A DNA stretch of 64,000 nucleotides from Roseobacter denitrificans OCh 114 (GCF_000014045.1 NC_008209.1:1697001-1761000), one strand, 5' to 3'. Positions 44,529 through 53,587 are shown, counted from the first letter of the stretch. Numbers and translations: made by a program. The notes: generated by a model from the sequence alone, not told the origin.

Positions 44529-44632
44529 AGCGCCATGCGAAAACCCTCGATCACGTAACGCTGCCTGAAATCAAGGATTTCAATGCGTTACGTGGTACTG
44601 GGTGTACCATGTATTTCGTCAGAGGCTCTGGG
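44527..44632 (+). repeat. Dispersed intergenic hairpin repeat, copy 3 (best preserved)
   Basis: This copy runs from AAAGCGCCATGCGAAAACC to CGTCAGAGGCTCTGGG. Its core is a long near-perfect palindrome (44552-44594): outer arms CACGTAACGC and GCGTTACGTG, inner arms TGAAATC and GATTTCA, loop AAG. A second 6-bp hairpin (TGGTAC/GTACCA, 44593-44609) follows. It fills the gap between two convergent genes. Confidence 0.85.
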
Positions 44633-44634
44633 CC

Positions 44635-46233
44635 TTAGCCATATAATTCAAGCATCTGCTTGAGGTCATCCAGCGTATTGGCCTCTTGCAGGGGTTTATC
44701 CTGTCGCCACCGCGCCATGCGGGGAAAGCGCAGCGCCACGCCGGATTTATGGCGTGGGCTGGCCTGAATGCCTTCAAATGCGATTTCAAAGACATGGTGC
44801 GGCGTCACTTGGCGCACCGGGCCAAAACGCTGCAGCGTGTTTTTACGCACCCAAGCGGTAATGGCGCGGAATTCGGCGTCGGTCAGGCCGGAATAGGCTT
44901 TGGTGAATGGCACGAGGTCATTGCCATGGCGCACCGCAAAGGTGAAATCGGTGAAGAGATTCGCGCGCCGCCCATGCCCGGCCTGCGCATAGATCATCAC
45001 GGCATCAATCGTCAGTGGATCAAGTTTCCATTTCCACCAATCCCCCTTTTTGCGTCCCACCAGATAGGGGCTGTCGGCGCGTTTCAGCATCACCCCTTCG
45101 GCCTGTGCCTCGCGCGCAGCACCGCGATGTTGCGCGAGACTGTCCCAGTCTTGAAACGAAAGCTGGGGGGATTGTTTTACCGGCGCCGTTGCCGGCAGGG
45201 CCGTGCAGGCGTCCTGCAGGATCGCGCGCCGTTCCGCAAAGGGGCGTTGGCGGATATCCACGCCCTGCCATTCCAGCACATCATAGGCGTGCAGCACGAC
45301 AGGTGCTTCTGCGAGCAGCTTTTTGGGCACCGTTTTGCGCCCGATCCGTTTTTGCAGCGCATTGAAACTGGACGGCGCGTCGGCACCCGCCTCCCAGACC
45401 AGCAATTCGCCATCCAGCACGGTGCCTGCCGGGAAAAAGTCAACCGCCTGCGCCAGTTCCGGAAAGCGGTCCGTCATCAACTCCTCGCCGCGCGACCACA
45501 CGAAATATTGCCCGTCGCGCAGGATCAACTGGCCGCGAATGCCGTCCCATTTCCATTCCGCAACCCAGTCTGATGGGCTGCCGAGGTCTTCAACCGCCCC
45601 TTCCAGCCCGTAGGACAAGTAGAACGGATAGGGGCGCGAGGCATCCGCCATCGGGTCGTCCGCCTCGATCAGGGCGTCCCATGTGGTGTCATCCGGGTGC
45701 CAGTTGCCCATCAGGCGATGCGCCAGTTCGGTTTCGGGCTTGCCCGTGGCCTTTGACAACGCGCGGGTCATCAGCTTTTGACTGATCCCAACGCGAAAAC
45801 CGCCGGTGATCAACTTGTTGAACACAAAACGCTCCGTGCCGCCGAGGGTTGCCCATGCGTCCCGCACGAAGGCTTTGCGTTGCGCATCGTCCGCCTCTGA
45901 CAAGGCGCGCAAGGCGGTGATCCAATCGGACAGGGGTGTGTCGTTCGTGCTGGTGGTGTCGGGTAGAACCAAGGCGATCGTTTCGGCCAGATCGCCGACG
46001 ATCGGATAGCTTTCCTCGAAGAGCCACAAGGGAATGTCGGCCGTTTCCGCTGCCCATTCGCGCAACTTTGAGGTTGTGACCGCCCGTTTTGGCCTGCGAC
46101 CGGAAAAGAGCGCGATTGTCCACAGCCGGTCCTCTTTCGGGGCCTTGGCAAAATAGGACGCAAGTGCCGCCGTTTTGACGGTGGTCTTGGTGCTCTGGTC
46201 GATCGCATTGAAAAGCGCTGCGAATTCTTTCAC
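44635..46233 (-). CDS. ATP-dependent DNA ligase of the ligase-associated damage-response cluster
   Basis: The 532-residue ligase has an N-terminal DNA-binding helical domain, the nucleotidyltransferase motif I EWKWDGIRGQ with the adenylated Lys228, motif IV EGVMLKR near 385, and the OB-fold domain with the C-terminal VALRFPRMARWR. It is the ATP-ligase type linked to cisplatin-damage response (TIGR04120-like), distinct from NAD-dependent LigA and from LigD. Its start overlaps the stop of the partner exonuclease by 4 bases. The DEXH helicase and phosphoesterase that complete the four-gene set elsewhere are not adjacent here. Confidence 0.92.
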   Translation of the reverse strand: MKEFAALFNAIDQSTKTTVKTAALASYFAKAPKEDRLWTIALFSGRRPKRAVTTSKLREWAAETADIPLWLFEESYPIVGDLAETIALVLPDTTSTNDTPLSDWITALRALSEADDAQRKAFVRDAWATLGGTERFVFNKLITGGFRVGISQKLMTRALSKATGKPETELAHRLMGNWHPDDTTWDALIEADDPMADASRPYPFYLSYGLEGAVEDLGSPSDWVAEWKWDGIRGQLILRDGQYFVWSRGEELMTDRFPELAQAVDFFPAGTVLDGELLVWEAGADAPSSFNALQKRIGRKTVPKKLLAEAPVVLHAYDVLEWQGVDIRQRPFAERRAILQDACTALPATAPVKQSPQLSFQDWDSLAQHRGAAREAQAEGVMLKRADSPYLVGRKKGDWWKWKLDPLTIDAVMIYAQAGHGRRANLFTDFTFAVRHGNDLVPFTKAYSGLTDAEFRAITAWVRKNTLQRFGPVRQVTPHHVFEIAFEGIQASPRHKSGVALRFPRMARWRQDKPLQEANTLDDLKQMLELYG

Positions 46234-47243
46234 GGTTCTGCCTCGCTTTCGTCGCTCTCACCGCCAAACTCGGTGGGAACCACCTGCGCATGCCACCCGT
46301 TCTCGCTGAGGTAGCGGGCAAAGATATCCGTATAACCGTGCGTGACGTATACGTTTTCTGCCTCTGTGGCCTTGATCGCACTCAGCAATCCGTCCCAATC
46401 GGCGTGATCCGAGATGACAAACCCCCGATCGCCGGACCGGCGGCGGCGCACGCCGCGCAATTGCATCCACCCGCTGGCAAAGGCGCTTTCACTGGGGCCA
46501 AACCGCTTGGCCCATGTGCTGCCCAAAGCTGACGGCGGGGCCACGACCAGCGCGCCGCGGTTCGCCTTGGGGTCTGTGTCTTTCGTCAACTGGGTTGTCT
46601 GCGGCAGCACGATGCCCTGTCCGCGCAGAACCGCGTTCGTTGCCTCAACCGCGCCATGGGTCAGGATCGGGCCGATGGAAGGGTCCAGCATGCGCAACAG
46701 CCGCTGCGCCTTGCCAAGCGCATAGGCCCCCAGAAAAGCGGTCTTGCACGCGGCGGCGCATCCTTGCCACCATGCATTGATGTCCTGCGCGATATCGGGC
46801 TGGGGCCGCCAGCGAAAAACCGGCAGGCCAAAGGTCGATTCCGTGATAAAATGGTGACAGCGCTGCGGCTCGAACGGTTCGGACAAACCGTCGTCCTCAA
46901 TCTTGTAATCGCCGGATGCGACCCAGATTTCGCCCGCGACGCTGACTTTGATCTGCGCGGAACCGGGAACGTGGCCTGCGGGATGAAAGGATACCTCGGC
47001 CGCGCCGATTTGCTGCACCTCCCCGTAGCGGATGCCCTGACAGGTGATGTCGCCGAGCCTGTGTTTCATGACCGGAAGCGCCTGTTCGGTGGCCAGATAA
47101 TGGCCGTGACCGCTGCGCGCGTGATCTGCATGGCCATGCGTGATGAGCGCACGCGCGACAGGACGCCACGGGTCAATATGGAAATCGCCCGCTGCGCAGT
47201 AGATACCCTTGTCGGTAAAGGAAAGGACCGGTGTTTTCGACAT
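46230..47243 (-). CDS. Ligase-associated DNA damage-response exonuclease (metallo-beta-lactamase/beta-CASP fold)
   Basis: A 337-residue nuclease of the SNM1/beta-CASP type. The metal motif is HGHADHA (His36, His38, Asp40, His41), with later ligands in FHPAGHVPGSAQI (near 90), SGDYK (near 113), and FVISDHADWDG near 282. Such proteins are coupled to the ATP-dependent ligase in many proteobacteria and are thought to trim damaged DNA ends before ligation. It is the first gene of the leftward pair and is translationally coupled to the ligase. Confidence 0.92.
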   Translation of the reverse strand: MSKTPVLSFTDKGIYCAAGDFHIDPWRPVARALITHGHADHARSGHGHYLATEQALPVMKHRLGDITCQGIRYGEVQQIGAAEVSFHPAGHVPGSAQIKVSVAGEIWVASGDYKIEDDGLSEPFEPQRCHHFITESTFGLPVFRWRPQPDIAQDINAWWQGCAAACKTAFLGAYALGKAQRLLRMLDPSIGPILTHGAVEATNAVLRGQGIVLPQTTQLTKDTDPKANRGALVVAPPSALGSTWAKRFGPSESAFASGWMQLRGVRRRRSGDRGFVISDHADWDGLLSAIKATEAENVYVTHGYTDIFARYLSENGWHAQVVPTEFGGESDESEAEP

Positions 47244-47281
47244 CTGCTTAACCTAGCAACAGAATGTCCAATGCCCAGAGG

Positions 47282-48229
47282 CTAAACCCTGTCTGTTCCA
47301 AGAAACAGGTCGGTTATCTGATCGAACAACCCCGTTGTCACCTGCGCGCTTTCCATCAGGACTTCGTGCTCTGCCTCCGGTACGATTTCGAGATGCCCGC
47401 TTTTCCAGCTTTGCATGCGCGTGTGAATAGCGGAGATATCGACAATACGTTCATTGCTGCCCAGCAGCGTGATACAGGGCAGGTCGGGTGCCGCGCGGCT
47501 GGCAAGGTGGCGTGTTTCCAACAGTGCTTCACGCAGCCAGACATAGCTGGGACCACCCAGCGTCAGTTCCGGATGGGCGATCAACTGCTGGCGCATGATC
47601 TCGAACTGTGCCGGATCGCGGGTCAGTACGTTGTCGTCAAACCCGTCGGTGAGCACGTGGTGTTCCATTTTCGTGCCCGGCGGCAGCCTGTGGCCCTGAC
47701 CGATGCGCGGCATGGCATGGCTCAGTATCCAGGCGGCGGGTTTGAGGTGGGGGGCGATCTTGATCCCCCACATCGGGCCGCTGAATGCAACAGCACTGAC
47801 GGGGAGGCCCTCAATCACCGCGCGCAGCCCGATCGCCCCGCCCATTGAATGCGCAAGCAGATAAAACGGTCGGGGCAGGCCCAACGCGCGCGCCGCCCGC
47901 ATCATGGCCGCGACATCCTTTTGGTAATCTGTGAAATGCTGCACATGCCCGATCACCGGATCATCAAGCAGACGGTCCGCAAGGCCCTGACCCCGCCAGT
48001 CCACGGCGGTGCTCGCCAGACCGCGCGCGCCGAGCGCCTTGGCGATCTGGCCGTATTTTTCAATGTACTCCGTCCGCCCCGGAAAAATCAGCACCGTGCC
48101 CCTGGCCGCTTGCAGGGGCCAATGGCTCACACGGATGCGGATATCATCCGATGTCGACACCCAATAGGCCGCCGCGTCGTCGGGACCATGCGCTATGTCG
48201 CCAAAATACGGGGCGGGCGGAAGGGGCAT
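47282..48229 (-). CDS. Alpha/beta hydrolase (monoacylglycerol lipase/lysophospholipase type)
   Basis: The 315-residue protein is a serine hydrolase resembling PldB-type lysophospholipases. Nucleophile elbow LLAHSMGGAIG has Ser128; VDWRGQGLADR near 77 and the oxyanion-side motif FPGRTEYIEKY near 49 fit the family; the catalytic Asp and His are probably in GSNERIVD (near 260) and EAEHEVLME (near 290). It may clear lysolipids at the inner face of the membrane; no signal peptide is seen. Its start overlaps the stop of the SCP2 gene by one base (TGATG), so the two are coupled. Confidence 0.88.
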   Translation of the reverse strand: MPLPPAPYFGDIAHGPDDAAAYWVSTSDDIRIRVSHWPLQAARGTVLIFPGRTEYIEKYGQIAKALGARGLASTAVDWRGQGLADRLLDDPVIGHVQHFTDYQKDVAAMMRAARALGLPRPFYLLAHSMGGAIGLRAVIEGLPVSAVAFSGPMWGIKIAPHLKPAAWILSHAMPRIGQGHRLPPGTKMEHHVLTDGFDDNVLTRDPAQFEIMRQQLIAHPELTLGGPSYVWLREALLETRHLASRAAPDLPCITLLGSNERIVDISAIHTRMQSWKSGHLEIVPEAEHEVLMESAQVTTGLFDQITDLFLGTDRV

Positions 48230-48519
48230 CAGCCCAAAGCAGCCGCGAGTTGCATCGCCATTGCCATATCGCCGTCGACCGTCAGCTTGCCGGTCATGAA
48301 GGCCCCGGTCGGGTCCGTTTCACCGTCAAGAATTGACTGAAACGTCTCCGCATCGGCGGTGAGCGTCACATCCGTGTCCTCATCCCCGGCGCGGGCGCCC
48401 GAACCATCGACGATGATGGCACCTTCGCCGGTGATGTCGAACTTGGCGGTGCCCGCAAACTCGGAACCAGCCAGTTTTTCATTCAACCGCGCAACGGCAC
48501 CGTTCACAATATCGCTCAT
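48229..48519 (-). CDS. SCP2 sterol-carrier-domain protein
   Basis: This 96-residue protein is a stand-alone SCP2 lipid-binding domain, which holds fatty acyl chains or sterol-like lipids in a hydrophobic tunnel. Typical stretches are KFDITGEGAIIVDG, DVTLTADAETFQSILDG and the GKLTVDGDMAMAMQLAAAL C-terminal helix. It precedes and overlaps the lysophospholipase-like gene, suggesting a lipid-handling pair. Confidence 0.88.
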   Translation of the reverse strand: MSDIVNGAVARLNEKLAGSEFAGTAKFDITGEGAIIVDGSGARAGDEDTDVTLTADAETFQSILDGETDPTGAFMTGKLTVDGDMAMAMQLAAALG

Positions 48520-48569
48520 TTTATAGACCCTTTTGCCTTATCTGCCCGCAAGCTCTGGAATTGGCCCGC

Positions 48570-49151
48570 ATGGCTGTTACATTGACACATGTTATGGCCA
48601 TGCACGCGCAGATTCTCAAATTTATCGTTACGGCACTTTTTGTCGTCCCTTTGTTTTTAGCACCGGCTGAGGCACAGACCAGCGAAACCGACCTGCTGGC
48701 GCAATTGCAGACCGCGCCGGAATCAGAGGCCAACCGGCTGGAGCGTGAACTTGCGCTGATCTGGGATCAATCCGGATCAGCCGCCATGGACCTGTTGCTC
48801 AAACGCGGTCGCGAAGCCTTGGAGGATGAGGATAATGCCCGCGCGGTCGAACATCTCTCCGCGCTGACCGATCATGCGCCGGAGTTTGCCGAAGGCTGGC
48901 ACGCGCGCGCAACCGCCCTTTATCGCGCCGGATTGTATGGCCCGGCTTTGGATGCGCTGCATCAGGCGCTCTTGCTCAACCCGAACAACTTCAATGCAAT
49001 CTTTGGCCTTGGGGTCATGATGCGTGAATTCGGCGATCTGGACCGTGCGGCGCGCGCATTTGACCGCGTGCTCGAATTGCATCCGCATCACAAACGCGCG
49101 AAAGCAGCGAAAGAACAAATGGCCGTGCAAGGACTGGGGCAGACACTCTAG
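48570..49151 (+). CDS. Exported tetratricopeptide-repeat protein
   Basis: The protein (193 residues from ATG 48570) carries a hydrophobic signal sequence ending APAEAQT and about three TPR units, such as GWHARATALYRAGLYGPALDALHQAL and the last one ending FDRVLELHPHHKRAK. It is probably periplasmic and acts in protein-protein contact; partner unknown. The start is uncertain: ATG 48570, 48594 and 48600 are all in frame, none with a strong ribosome site, and the shorter ones give a more typical signal peptide. It is divergent from the SCP2 gene and 24 bases ahead of the helicase gene. Confidence 0.78.
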   Translation: MAVTLTHVMAMHAQILKFIVTALFVVPLFLAPAEAQTSETDLLAQLQTAPESEANRLERELALIWDQSGSAAMDLLLKRGREALEDEDNARAVEHLSALTDHAPEFAEGWHARATALYRAGLYGPALDALHQALLLNPNNFNAIFGLGVMMREFGDLDRAARAFDRVLELHPHHKRAKAAKEQMAVQGLGQTL

Positions 49152-49175
49152 TCAGGTTTGAGCAAGGGAAACGCC

Positions 49176-52010
49176 GTGACAGGTGACAAAAGGGTCGTGG
49201 CCGTTTTAGGCCCGACCAACACAGGCAAAACAACCTATGCGATTGAGCGTATGTTGGGACACAGAACGGGTGTCATCGGATTGCCGCTCAGACTGCTGGC
49301 CCGCGAAGTCTATGACCGATGCGTTGTCGCGCGGGGCCCGTCTGTGGTGGCGCTGGTCACTGGCGAAGAGCGGATCGTACCGCCGCGCGCGCAATATTGG
49401 GTTTGTACCGTCGAGGCGATGCCCGAGGGCATGGGCTGTGACTTTCTTGCGATCGACGAGATCCAGCTATGCGCCGACCCGGAGCGGGGGCATGTCTTTA
49501 CCGACCGGCTTTTGCGCGCGCGGGGCCTGCATGAAACGCTGTTTCTTGGGGCGGATACGATGCGCGGACCGATCCGTGCGCTGGTGCCCAATGCCGAATT
49601 CATCCAGCGCGAACGCATGTCGACCTTATCCTATATTGGTCCGAAAAAGATAAGCAGGATGAAGCCGCGCAGCGCAATCGTGGGGTTTTCGGTTGAGAAT
49701 GTATATGCCATTGCGGAGCTGATCCGTCGTCAGAAGGGCGGCGCAGCGGTCGTGATGGGCGCGCTGAGCCCGCGCACGCGCAATGCGCAGGTGGATATGT
49801 ATCAAAACGGAGAGGTCGATTATCTGGTGGCAACAGATGCCATCGGGATGGGCCTGAACCTTGATGTGGATCACGTCGCGTTTTCCTCATTGACCAAATT
49901 TGACGGGCGCAGGATGCGCCCCTTGGCGCCGAATGAGCTGGCGCAGATTGCCGGGCGGGCCGGGCGTGGCATGAAAAACGGCACCTTTGGCGTGACGGGG
50001 GACGCCTCCGCACTCGATGACGGGACCGCGCAGGCGATTACCGATCATCGTTTTACCCCGCTGAAAAAGCTGAACTGGCGCAATCATGCGTTGCAATTCG
50101 GCTCGATCGACAGGTTGATCCAGACGCTCGAAGCATCGCCCGACGATGAAATCCTTGTCAAAGCACGTGAGGCAGACGATCTGCGTGCGCTCAAAAGCAT
50201 CGGGCAAACCGCAGACATCATGGCGCGTTGTACGGATGGGCCGTCGGTCCGTCTGCTGTGGGATGTGTGCCGAATCCCCGACTTTCGCGGCATCAGCAGC
50301 GCGGAGCATGCCTCCCTTCTGGAGCAGATTTTCGGCTATCTGCATCAATTGGGCAAAATTCCGGATGATTGGATGGCGCGCCAGATCGACCGGATCGACC
50401 GAACGGACGGTGATATTGATGCTTTGTCAAAAAGATTGGCGTTTATTCGCACATGGACCTATGTCGCGCAGCGCAAAGGGTGGACAGATGACGAAAGCCA
50501 TTGGCGCGGGCATGCGCGTTCTGTAGAAGACAGATTGTCGGATGCGCTGCACGAGCGTCTGACCCAAAGATTTGTAGATCGGCGCACATCCGTGCTTTTG
50601 CGCCGGCTCGGCCAGAAGGAAGCCATGGTGGCAGAAGTATCGAATACCGGCGAAGTGACCGTTGAAGGTGAATACGTTGGAAAACTGGAAGGTTTCCGGT
50701 TCAGTCAGGACAAGGGCACAACCGGCGCCGAAGCCAAGACGATTAAAACGGCGGCCTTGCAGGCCCTCGCCCCGCAGTTCCACCTGCGCGCGGATCGGTT
50801 TTACAACGCGCCCGACACGGAAATAGACTTTACCGAGCAGGGGGGTCTGATGTGGGGCAAGGATGCGGTGGGCAAGCTTGTCGCCGGGTCTGATGCGCTC
50901 AAGCCTCATGTTGAGGTGTTCGTGGATGATGTGGCCGGACCGGAAGTTGCGCAAAAGGTGCAGCGGCGGTTGCAGCATTTCATTGACCGCAAGATCGCCG
51001 CCTTGTTCGAACCTTTGATGAACCTCAGCCGGGATGAGACGCTGTCGGGGCTGGCGCGCGGCTTTGCCTTTCAGATGGTCGAGGCCCTTGGCGTTTTGCC
51101 CCGCGCTCAGGTTGCGGATGAGGTCAAGGCCTTGGATCAGGATGCCCGCGGCGCGTTGCGCAAACACGGTATTCGCTTTGGCCAGTTCACGATTTTCCTG
51201 CCTTTGCTGCTGAAACCTGCGCCGACGCGTTTGCGTTTGGTGTTGTGGTCGCTGTCCCAGGGGATCGATGCCTTTCCCGAAGCGCCACCGCCCGGGCTGG
51301 TGACAATCCCGGTCGACAAGGATGCACCGGCAGGGTCTGACACGATGTCGGGCTACAGAAACGCGGGCGAGCGGGCGATTCGCATCGACATGCTGGAGCG
51401 GCTTGCGGATATGCTGCGGGCGGAGAACACCCGAGCAGGTTTTGAGGCCAAGGCAGATATGCTGTCGATCACGGGGATGACACTCGAACAGTTCGCCGAC
51501 CTGATGCAGGGCCTCGGATATAAGGCCGCAAAAGGCGAGCGGCCCAAGGTGAAAGCCGTGGTTGAAACCCCAGCGCCGCAATCGGGCGTGCCAGATCCGG
51601 AGGGCGGAGAAGCATATGAGCCGGATGGGCCAGTTGCTTCAGAAACCGGAGACAACGCCGCCGCCTCAGGCCCTGAAACCGTCGAGACCACGGAAGCAGA
51701 AGCTGCAACGCCCGCGCGTGAACCTGCCGGGATGGCAGAGCCGGAGGGTGATGCAGAGGTTGAGACCGAGGTATTCTATACCTTTACCTGGGGTCGTGCG
51801 CCCCGGGCACAGGGTGCTCAAAACCGGCGCGGTGGCGAGGGTGCGCAAAACAAGGGTAAGCCCGGGCGCAAAGGCAAGAGAGGCGCGCCGCAGGGCGACA
51901 AGCCGAGGGGCGGTCAAAAATTCTCTGCCCGTCCGCCCAAGCCCGAAAAGAAAATCGACCCCGACAACCCGTTTGCGGCCGCGCTGATGGGGTTGAAGGA
52001 CGGCAAGTAA
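49176..52010 (+). CDS. SUV3-like DExH RNA helicase with basic C-terminal tail
   Basis: A 944-residue superfamily 2 helicase related to mitochondrial Suv3. Motif I is GPTNTGKT (residues 12-19), motif II DEIQ (94-97) typical of the Suv3 branch, and motif VI QIAGRAGRG near 255. The helicase core is followed by an extended helical region and, from about residue 770, a Glu/Ala-rich linker and a basic Gly/Lys/Arg tail (KGKPGRKGKRGAPQGDK) likely to bind RNA. It probably unwinds structured RNA for decay or processing; the S4-domain RNA-binding gene starts at once after it. Start GTG 49176 has AAGGGAA; TTG 49158 is possible. Confidence 0.88.
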   Translation: MTGDKRVVAVLGPTNTGKTTYAIERMLGHRTGVIGLPLRLLAREVYDRCVVARGPSVVALVTGEERIVPPRAQYWVCTVEAMPEGMGCDFLAIDEIQLCADPERGHVFTDRLLRARGLHETLFLGADTMRGPIRALVPNAEFIQRERMSTLSYIGPKKISRMKPRSAIVGFSVENVYAIAELIRRQKGGAAVVMGALSPRTRNAQVDMYQNGEVDYLVATDAIGMGLNLDVDHVAFSSLTKFDGRRMRPLAPNELAQIAGRAGRGMKNGTFGVTGDASALDDGTAQAITDHRFTPLKKLNWRNHALQFGSIDRLIQTLEASPDDEILVKAREADDLRALKSIGQTADIMARCTDGPSVRLLWDVCRIPDFRGISSAEHASLLEQIFGYLHQLGKIPDDWMARQIDRIDRTDGDIDALSKRLAFIRTWTYVAQRKGWTDDESHWRGHARSVEDRLSDALHERLTQRFVDRRTSVLLRRLGQKEAMVAEVSNTGEVTVEGEYVGKLEGFRFSQDKGTTGAEAKTIKTAALQALAPQFHLRADRFYNAPDTEIDFTEQGGLMWGKDAVGKLVAGSDALKPHVEVFVDDVAGPEVAQKVQRRLQHFIDRKIAALFEPLMNLSRDETLSGLARGFAFQMVEALGVLPRAQVADEVKALDQDARGALRKHGIRFGQFTIFLPLLLKPAPTRLRLVLWSLSQGIDAFPEAPPPGLVTIPVDKDAPAGSDTMSGYRNAGERAIRIDMLERLADMLRAENTRAGFEAKADMLSITGMTLEQFADLMQGLGYKAAKGERPKVKAVVETPAPQSGVPDPEGGEAYEPDGPVASETGDNAAASGPETVETTEAEAATPAREPAGMAEPEGDAEVETEVFYTFTWGRAPRAQGAQNRRGGEGAQNKGKPGRKGKRGAPQGDKPRGGQKFSARPPKPEKKIDPDNPFAAALMGLKDGK

Positions 52011-52388
52011 GTGGCTGACAAGCTGCGGATCGACAAATGGCTGTGGCACGGGCGGTTTTTCAAAACCCGCTCGCTCGCCGCAACGGTTGTTGCATCCGGT
52101 GCGGTGCGGGTGAACGGTACACGCACGCAAAAACGCAGCCATATGGTGGTTTCGGGCGATGTTCTGACCTTCCCGCAAGGCGACGATATCCGCGTGATCC
52201 GGGTTGAGGCGCTGGGGACGCGTCGTGGCCCCGCACCCGAGGCACGGGCCCTTTATACCGACCTGTCACCACCTGAGCGCCGCACGCGGGACGAAACGCC
52301 GAAAAACCCCTCATTTGAGGGAAAAGGTCGTCCCACAAAGAAGGATCGTCGCACCCTTGATCTTTCTCGTGCCCGGTCTCTTGAATGA
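52011..52388 (+). CDS. S4-domain RNA-binding protein (Hsp15/HslR-like)
   Basis: The 125-residue protein consists of an S4 domain (LRIDKWLWHGRFFKTRSLA near residue 5; GAVRVNGTRTQKRS near 30) and a basic C-terminal tail (KGRPTKKDRR). It resembles Hsp15, which rescues stalled 50S subunits carrying peptidyl-tRNA. Its GTG start follows the helicase stop directly (TAAGTG), so both are one operon. An RNA-quality role for the pair is inferred. Confidence 0.87.
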   Translation: MADKLRIDKWLWHGRFFKTRSLAATVVASGAVRVNGTRTQKRSHMVVSGDVLTFPQGDDIRVIRVEALGTRRGPAPEARALYTDLSPPERRTRDETPKNPSFEGKGRPTKKDRRTLDLSRARSLE

Positions 52389-52441
52389 TTCTAATCTGTC
52401 ATTTAGCAAGCGGTTAGCTATTCTATTCGGAAAGAGGGTCC

Positions 52442-52780
52442 ATGACCTACATCGTGAACGACAGCTGCATTGCATGCAAATATACCGACTGCGTCGAGGT
52501 ATGCCCGGTTGACTGTTTTTACGAAGGTGAAAACATGCTGGTGATCCATCCCGATGAATGCATCGACTGCGGCGTGTGTGAACCCGAATGCCCCGCAGAT
52601 GCGATTCGCCCGGATACCGAACCGGACATGGAAAAGTGGGTCGAGTTCAACCGCAAGTATTCGGAGCTTTGGCCGGTCATCATCACCAAGAAAGATCCGC
52701 TGCCCACCGCAGAAGAACGCGATGGTGAGACCGGAAAGCTCGAAAAATACTTCTCCGAAAACCCGGGCGAGGGCGGCTGA
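52442..52780 (+). CDS. fdxA: 7Fe ferredoxin FdxA
   Basis: A 112-residue small electron carrier with one 3Fe-4S and one 4Fe-4S cluster. The cysteine patterns are [17 protein letters not shown] near residue 9 and [14 protein letters not shown] near 40. The C-terminal tail of about 50 residues is typical for the FdxA group of alphaproteobacteria. GAAAGAGG precedes the ATG. Its redox partner is not evident here. The gap of 53 bases from the S4 gene permits an own promoter. Confidence 0.95.
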   Translation: MTYIVNDSCIACKYTDCVEVCPVDCFYEGENMLVIHPDECIDCGVCEPECPADAIRPDTEPDMEKWVEFNRKYSELWPVIITKKDPLPTAEERDGETGKLEKYFSENPGEGG

Positions 52781-53053
52781 TTCGGCGGTTTTCAACGGTA
52801 TTGGGACGCAACAGTCTCATTTTATTAGAAGAATTCTGAAATGACGTTACGGCAGCTTTCGCCGGGACGAATTTTGTGATATAAGAGTCGTGCAAACTAA
52901 CGACGGAACTGCTTTCCGCCCTGTCTCCCCGTGGGACACGGACCTGAAATAATCGGCATGAACGCACTGGATCGCGCAGCATTGCTGCTTCGCCTCTTGT
53001 GTGGTTTTGACTGTCGAAAGTAGGGGCAAGCGCCGTCAGCTGAGGAATAGTGA
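52781..53053 (+). other. Intergenic region upstream of carD
   Basis: No gene is seen in these 273 bases. A possible promoter is TATAAG at 52880-52885 with a poor -35 (TTTCGC, 52857-52862), which would give a leader of about 160 bases for carD. No riboswitch or clear operator was recognised. Confidence 0.4.
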
Positions 53054-53566
53054 ATGACAAAATCGAAGAAACTTGATTTCCGCCCCAACGAATTCGTCGT
53101 CTACCCGGCCCACGGTGTGGGCCAGATACTCTCGATTGAAGAGCAGGAAGTCGCGGGTCTCTCCCTTGAGCTTTTTGTGATTTCTTTTGAGAAAGACAAG
53201 ATGACGCTGCGGGTGCCGACGCATAAGGCGACGGAAATCGGAATGCGCGCATTGAGCAGCCCCGATGTAATCTCGCATGCGATGCGGACGCTCAAGGGCA
53301 AGGCCAAGGTCAAACGCGCCATGTGGTCGCGCCGCGCACAGGAATATGAGCAAAAGATCAATTCCGGTGATCTGATCGCGATTGCCGAAGTGGTGCGCGA
53401 TTTGCACCGCACCGACGATCAGCGCGAGCAGAGCTATTCCGAGCGCCAGCTTTACGAAGCAGCGCTTGAGCGTCTGACCCGTGAAGTCGCGGCCGTCAGC
53501 GGTGGCGACGAGCTTGCCGCCTCCAAACAGGTCGGTGACGTTCTGGAAAGCCGCGTCGCCGCCTGA
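53054..53566 (+). CDS. CarD-family RNA-polymerase-binding regulator (CdnL type)
   Basis: This 170-residue protein has the N-terminal RNA-polymerase interaction (Tudor-like) domain, FRPNEFVVYPAHGVGQILS near residue 8, and a C-terminal helical DNA-contacting domain (WSRRAQEYEQKINSGDLIAIAEVVRDL near 95). CarD/CdnL proteins stabilise open promoter complexes, notably at rRNA and growth genes, and are essential or growth-limiting in several alphaproteobacteria. A strong bidirectional terminator follows. Confidence 0.93.
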   Translation: MTKSKKLDFRPNEFVVYPAHGVGQILSIEEQEVAGLSLELFVISFEKDKMTLRVPTHKATEIGMRALSSPDVISHAMRTLKGKAKVKRAMWSRRAQEYEQKINSGDLIAIAEVVRDLHRTDDQREQSYSERQLYEAALERLTREVAAVSGGDELAASKQVGDVLESRVAA

Positions 53567-53587
53567 ACGCAGCCAAGGCTACTGTTG

